From Hominisplanchenecus_A murintestinalis (GTDB lineage: Bacteria > Bacillota > Clostridia > Lachnospirales > Lachnospiraceae): DNA of 8,222 nucleotides. Below the pieces are notes generated by a model. It saw nothing but the letters and a program-made list of their open reading frames with translations. It made no database searches and was not told the origin of the DNA. Below are positions 6,221-8,222 of this stretch, one piece after another. The DNA is taken from positions 1 to 8,222 of the forward strand of contig NZ_CALPCM010000068.1 of NCBI RefSeq assembly GCF_943193015.1, read 5' to 3'. The number at the start of each line of letters is the position of its first letter. Position 1 is the first letter of the stretch. Made by a program: the position numbers and the translations under genes.

Positions 6221-6263
6221 GGGATTCCTCCTTTCGGGCGATGTCTTTGGTTTTGTTGCGCAT
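6177..6263 (-). CDS. Short leader ORF overlapping the RepA-like start (28 aa)
   Basis: A 28-codon ORF with a very good ribosome binding site (AAGGAGG about 8 nt before ATG). It begins MRNKTKDIARKEESHA and ends out of frame 44 bases inside the RepA-like gene. The bases encoding its ARKEESH segment also form the RepA-like ribosome binding site. Such overlap often couples translation and can open or expose the downstream site. There are no domains or membrane segments. I infer a coupling leader or a small basic peptide. Translation is not proven. Confidence 0.5.
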   Translation of the reverse strand: MRNKTKDIARKEESHAETSDSQCRHAPL

Positions 6264-6277
6264 AGGCGTTGACCTCC

Positions 6278-6376
6278 TTAAAATAGATTTACTCCCACGG
6301 AAAAAGTGAGAGTATGTAATGCCGCCAGTGCCACGCCGATAATAAGCGGATTTCTTTTTCGGACGGTGGCACTCAT
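6278..6376 (-). CDS. Small single-span membrane peptide (32 aa), overlapping the sigma-like stop
   Basis: A 32-codon ORF whose ATG overlaps the TGA of the preceding sigma-like gene (ATGA), a classic translational-coupling arrangement. The N-terminus is basic (VRKRNP) and is followed by a hydrophobic stretch (LIIGVALAALHTL, then FSVGVNLF) to the end. This predicts one inner-membrane helix with the N-terminus inside. The stop is followed at once by the AGGAGG site of the next small ORF. Possible roles are an anti-sigma-like, regulatory or toxic peptide. The family is unknown to me. If the TAG in the upstream gene is not suppressed, coupling would depend on re-initiation. Confidence 0.6.
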   Translation of the reverse strand: MSATVRKRNPLIIGVALAALHTLTFSVGVNLF

Positions 6377-6846
6377 GGTTTGAGATACTTCCTCATTTCT
6401 GCCTTAACTTTCTCCCTTGCAACCGAAACGGACTTCTGGACAGCGGAAGCGGTGCAATGCTCCATTTCACCGATTTGGTAAAAATTAAAATCATACTCGT
6501 AATAGAGCAGGAAACGCCGCCTTTGTATCTCTGGCAGTCGGGCAACCGCTTTAGCGAATATCTCATTCCGTTCTTTTTCAATCATTCTTTCATCAAGCGT
6601 TTTGGGAACACGCAATGCCCGTCTGTAAAGGGTTTCATCCCATACCTCGTTAAACTCCCTGTGCCGCTAGTTCCATTGCTGAAGGTTTCTGTTCCTCCTT
6701 TCCATCTGTCGAAATTCAAGAAAGAGTTTCTCGGACACTTCTATCTCGTGGTGTTCCCCCTGCCCGTCCTTAAAGCTGATAAAATATCTTTTGCCGCTTT
6801 CCGTGGATTCCTCCCGAAGCGTGTATGTCTTTGCCCCGTATGCCAT
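6373..6846 (-). pseudogene. Sigma-70-like factor interrupted by an in-frame amber codon
   Basis: ATG at 6844-6846 follows a strong GGGAGGAAAGGAA site. The frame reads 59 codons, meets TAG at 6667-6669, and then continues uninterrupted for 97 more codons to TGA. The N-terminal part has YFISFKDGQGEHHEIEVSEK, typical of sigma-like regulators in Firmicute mobile elements. The second part carries a region-4 helix-turn-helix (about 100-147: ARLPEIQRRRFLLYYEYDF, then the QIGEMEHCTASAVQKSV segment). In homologues I would expect Glu at the TAG position (WN-x-RHREF), so GAG to TAG is a single-base change. Options are a nonsense-mutated pseudogene, suppression, re-initiation at TTG 6613-6615 (an 80-aa region-4 protein), or a sequencing error. 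The flanking frame shows no other decay, so the change looks recent. Confidence 0.8.
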
Positions 6847-6850
6847 TTCC

Positions 6851-6890
6851 TTTCCTCCCGAAAAAAATTGAGCGGGAGGATTGCCCTCCC
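6851..6890 (-). promoter_or_regulatory. Attenuator-like hairpin with alternative pairing to the ribosome binding site
   Basis: On the minus strand GGGAGG (6885-6890), the loop GCAAT and CCTCCC (6874-6879) form a hairpin. It is followed by GCTCAA and seven Ts (6861-6867), resembling a terminator. Directly after comes a second GGGAGG, which is the ribosome binding site of the sigma-like gene. CCTCCC can therefore pair with either GGGAGG, giving mutually exclusive folds. The pairing is seen; the switch is inferred. Confidence 0.5.
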
Positions 6891-6912
6891 ACCCAATAGC
6901 CCGTGGAAATGG

Positions 6913-7356
6913 TTAAATTTCCCCGAAAGGATAAAAAATAGGCTTTAATTTTTTACGAAGCCGTTCAAGGCGTTTGTAGACCGCCCTTTCGGTAAGCCCT
7001 GCCATTGCCGCAATCTCCCTTGTGGAATACCCCTGCATTTTCAGCAGGAGAATGAGCAGGGTATGCTTGTCCACCGTAAGAAGTGCCTGATACAGTTTCT
7101 CGTCTTCAATCTCGTCCAATAAGTCCGCAACGCTATTCGGCTCTGCCTGCTGTTCAGCGTCCGCCATTTCCTCAAGGTATTCGCCGAAGTCGCTCGTCCA
7201 TCGGTAAAACCTCCTGTTGGAATTAAAATCTGCCCTGTCCTCCATGCGGATTTGCTCAATGACCGCTTCATCAACGCCATGCTCACGCAGCACTTTTTCC
7301 TCGGCTTCTTTCCAGATACGCCATTTCCTGTCCTCACGTCCGTGGTTATATGCCAT
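6913..7356 (-). CDS. Sigma-70 region-4-like HTH transcription factor
   Basis: A 147-aa protein. The N-terminal half is highly charged (WRIWKEAEEKVLREHG, then RRFYRWTSDFGEYLEEMADAE) with no recognisable region 2. The C-terminal part (about 85-137) is a sigma region-4-type helix-turn-helix: DEKLYQALLTVDKHTLLILLL, then KMQGYSTREIAAMAGLTERAV and YKRLERLRKKLK. GGAGG with an additional AAGG lies just before ATG at 7356. It is the first gene of the co-oriented block and probably controls the element's own genes. Without region 2 it may act as a regulator rather than a true sigma factor. The next gene is a second region-4-like protein, so the pair may act together. Confidence 0.82.
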   Translation of the reverse strand: MAYNHGREDRKWRIWKEAEEKVLREHGVDEAVIEQIRMEDRADFNSNRRFYRWTSDFGEYLEEMADAEQQAEPNSVADLLDEIEDEKLYQALLTVDKHTLLILLLKMQGYSTREIAAMAGLTERAVYKRLERLRKKLKPIFYPFGEI

Positions 7357-7368
7357 TCCTTATTTCCT

Positions 7369-7406
7369 CCAATCCGAATTTTTAAAAATGTAAAAATCCA
7401 GATTGG
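7369..7406 (-). promoter_or_regulatory. Inverted repeat abutting the ribosome binding site of the first sigma-like gene
   Basis: CCAATC (7369-7374) pairs with GATTGG (7401-7406). An inner pair, ATTTTTA (7378-7384) with TAAAAAT (7391-7397), extends the stem. On the mRNA the second GATTGG runs directly into AGGAAATAAGG before ATG, so the stem covers the edge of the Shine-Dalgarno site. It could be an operator or a translation-control hairpin. Confidence 0.5.
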
Positions 7407-7477
7407 ATAGGCGGCGAACGACAGCCAACAGCGGAAACAGCCCTGCGGCACATTCCGATAAAAAACGACAAAAGAAA

Positions 7478-7507
7478 AACCGCAAAGGTTCTGTGACCTC
7501 TACGGTT
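7478..7507 (-). terminator. Rho-independent terminator (minus strand)
   Basis: Read on the minus strand, AACCG and AGGT pair with ACCT and CGGTT, with 3-base internal mismatches and a 6-base loop. The stem is followed by TTTCTTTT. It would stop transcription arriving from the IS110 side before the sigma-like operon. Confidence 0.65.
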
Positions 7508-7566
7508 ATAGGAGATATATGTTCTATTAAGTGGAGATTCTACTTCTGGTTTCATGGTGAGAAGTA

Positions 7567-7653
7567 GCGTTGCATAAGCAGGGATTTTTTTAACTGGCTT
7601 CCTGCAAATCCCCGATATGCTATGTATAAGTCAAATCTGCGTTGCATGAGCAG
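7567..7653. repeat. Imperfect 15-bp direct repeat (GCGTTGCATRAGCAG)
   Basis: The copies at 7567-7581 and 7639-7653 differ at one position (A/G). In the second copy GTTGCATGA is the loop of an ATCTGC/GCAGAT hairpin; the first sits at the foot of the CTACTTCT/AGAAGTAG hairpin. Confidence 0.75.
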
Positions 7654-7680
7654 ATAGATCACTGCCCGAAAAAAGAACAT

Positions 7681-7722
7681 AAAAACCTGCTAACAAAAGT
7701 CAAGACTTTTTAGCAGGTTTTT
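7681..7722. terminator. Strong bidirectional Rho-independent terminator
   Basis: AAAAACCTGCTA (7681-7692) pairs perfectly with TAGCAGGTTTTT (7711-7722). A second inner stem, AAAAGTC with GACTTTT, is separated only by a bulge. T-rich tails are available on both strands. It follows the IS110 transposase gene on the minus strand. Confidence 0.85.
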
Positions 7723-7806
7723 AAATATATTTTTCGTATGAATTTTTCCCACGACAATTAGACCGGTGGAAAATCCGGTCTGCCGTATCCGCTGTTTTAG
7801 TTCTTT

Positions 7807-8222
7807 TTACTTCTGGTATACTTCCATCACACGTGCATAATAAATCCTAAGGAATTTATTTAATCCCGCTATTTTTGCTGCACGTTTTGACTTTCCTTCT
7901 CTTTCTTCAAAATAAATCTATACACTGCTGCGTCTGCTGGCTCTTTATGGGTTTTCAGACATCTCATCACTTCATATCCAATCTTTCGCAGGCTGGAAGA
8001 ACCTCTCTTGGATATTTTCCTCTCTGTCCCCATAAACTGCCCTGACTGATAGGGCGGCGCGTCTATTCCTGCGTGGGCTATCAGGGCTTTTCCGCTATGG
8101 AATCTTCTCACATCCCCAATTTCTGCAATCAATTTAGGCGCAAGGACATTTCCAACACCTCCCATTGCCCTGACAACCGGATATTCCGGCAGACTCTTGG
8201 CTAATGCCTGCATCTGTGTTAG
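7807..8222 (-). pseudogene. IS110-family transposase, C-terminal part, frameshifted (5' end beyond window)
   Basis: The frame is open to the window edge. It shows the Transposase_20 (IS116/IS110/IS902) domain: PVVRAMGGVGNVLAPKLIAEIGD, then RFHSGKALIAHAGI and DAPPYQSGQFMG, then KISKRGSSSLRKIGYEVM. The SG serine in YQSG is where this family has its catalytic Ser. The reading frame stops at 7869-7871, but the conserved tail continues in the next frame to TAA at 7807-7809 as GKSKRAAKIAGLNKFLRIYY followed by ARVMEVYQK. One lost base, most likely in the A-run near 7902-7904, restores KKREGKSK. So the gene is disrupted or carries a base-call error. IS110 enzymes are guided by a structured RNA from the element's non-coding end. 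Confidence 0.9.
7807..8222 (-). mobile_element. IS110-family insertion sequence, partial (right boundary unresolved)
   Basis: Only the 3' part of the transposase is in the window. The element end must lie below 7807, but IS110 elements have short or no inverted repeats and no target duplication, so I cannot place it from this side alone. Confidence 0.7.

Larger units (their letters stand above)
400..7356. mobile_element. Mobilizable integrative element with serine recombinase, MobV/oriT and RepA/ParB (boundaries uncertain)
   Basis: All genes from the large serine recombinase to the first sigma-like gene are co-oriented and closely spaced, and they form an integration, maintenance, mobilization and replication set. 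The left boundary is placed near the recombinase stop because such recombinases usually lie next to an attachment site and because composition becomes sharply AT-rich there. The right boundary is not visible: the IS110 copy may be inside the element or outside it. No secretion genes are present, so transfer would need a helper. I cannot assign it to a named transposon from sequence alone. Confidence 0.6.
7407..7806. other. Non-coding region between the IS110 remnant and the sigma-like operon
   Basis: I see no gene in these 400 bases. They hold two terminators (listed separately), a stem CTACTTCT (7540-7547) / AGAAGTAG (7560-7567), the competing stems GCAGG/CCTGC and GGGATTT/AAATCCC (7578-7612), a stem ATCTGC (7635-7640) / GCAGAT (7650-7655) and a dyad GACCGG/CCGGTC (7761-7780). 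The 15-base motif GCGTTGCATAAGCAG (7567-7581) recurs at 7639-7653 with one change. The right end of the IS must lie somewhere here. I could not find a convincing -35/-10 pair for the operon. Confidence 0.6.

Noticed and set aside
6667..6669. Reassignment of TAG in the host genetic code
   Set aside because: The relaxase and the 63-aa gene both end in TAG at positions that fit their families, so TAG works as a normal stop here.
7041..7451. Minus-strand 136-aa ORF in another frame of the first sigma-like gene
   Set aside because: It is a shadow of the sigma-like gene, with no ribosome binding site and no coherent motif.
1..8222. Canonical parS (TGTTTCACGTGAAACA-like), CRISPR array, tRNA or rRNA
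   Set aside because: None seen on either strand by eye.

Overview
The window looks like most of a mobilizable genetic element from a gut-type low-to-mid GC Firmicute (Clostridia-like). The evidence is strong AGGAGG-type ribosome binding sites, a clostridial large serine recombinase with a C-terminal DUF4368-like region, a pMV158-type (MobV) relaxase, a YdbC/PC4-like protein and an IS110 transposase. Everything recognisable as coding lies on the minus strand, so transcription runs from high to low coordinates. No rRNA, tRNA, CRISPR array, resistance gene or conjugative type IV secretion gene is visible. This suggests an element that excises and is mobilized by another conjugative system.

Right end (7357-8222): the 3' part of an IS110-family transposase enters from the window edge. 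It carries a one-base frameshift just before its conserved C-terminal tail. It is followed by about 450 bases of structured non-coding DNA with a bidirectional terminator, a minus-strand terminator, several hairpins and a 15-bp imperfect direct repeat.

Control and replication block (5246-7356): a sigma/HTH-like gene is followed by a second sigma-like gene interrupted by an in-frame TAG. Next come a 32-codon membrane-peptide ORF overlapping the sigma stop (ATGA), a 28-codon leader ORF overlapping the next start, and a RepA-like hexameric ATPase/helicase.

Origin region (about 4708-5245): these 538 non-coding bases are the richest part of the window. They hold a MobV-type oriT with a recognisable nick core (TAGTGTG/TTA) on the plus strand, a nested cruciform directly after the nick, and three copies of an ~83-bp repeat flanking the whole (one inverted, two direct). 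The repeats contain 9-bp-spaced GTCA units. I infer a combined transfer and replication origin.

Transfer, maintenance and integration block (434-4707): MobV relaxase, ParB-like protein, YdbC/PC4-like ssDNA-binding protein, a 63-aa conserved-type small protein and a 617-aa large serine recombinase form one tightly spaced operon. The recombinase would excise and integrate the element. RepA and the origin could allow replication of the circle, and MobV would nick oriT for transfer.

Left end (1-433): base composition drops sharply to AT-rich DNA right after the recombinase stop. This region carries a truncated gene resembling the N-terminus of TIR-like / deoxyribosyltransferase-like predicted nucleotide-binding proteins. 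It is probably flanking or accessory DNA, so one attachment site is expected near here. The other element end is not identified and may lie beyond the window.
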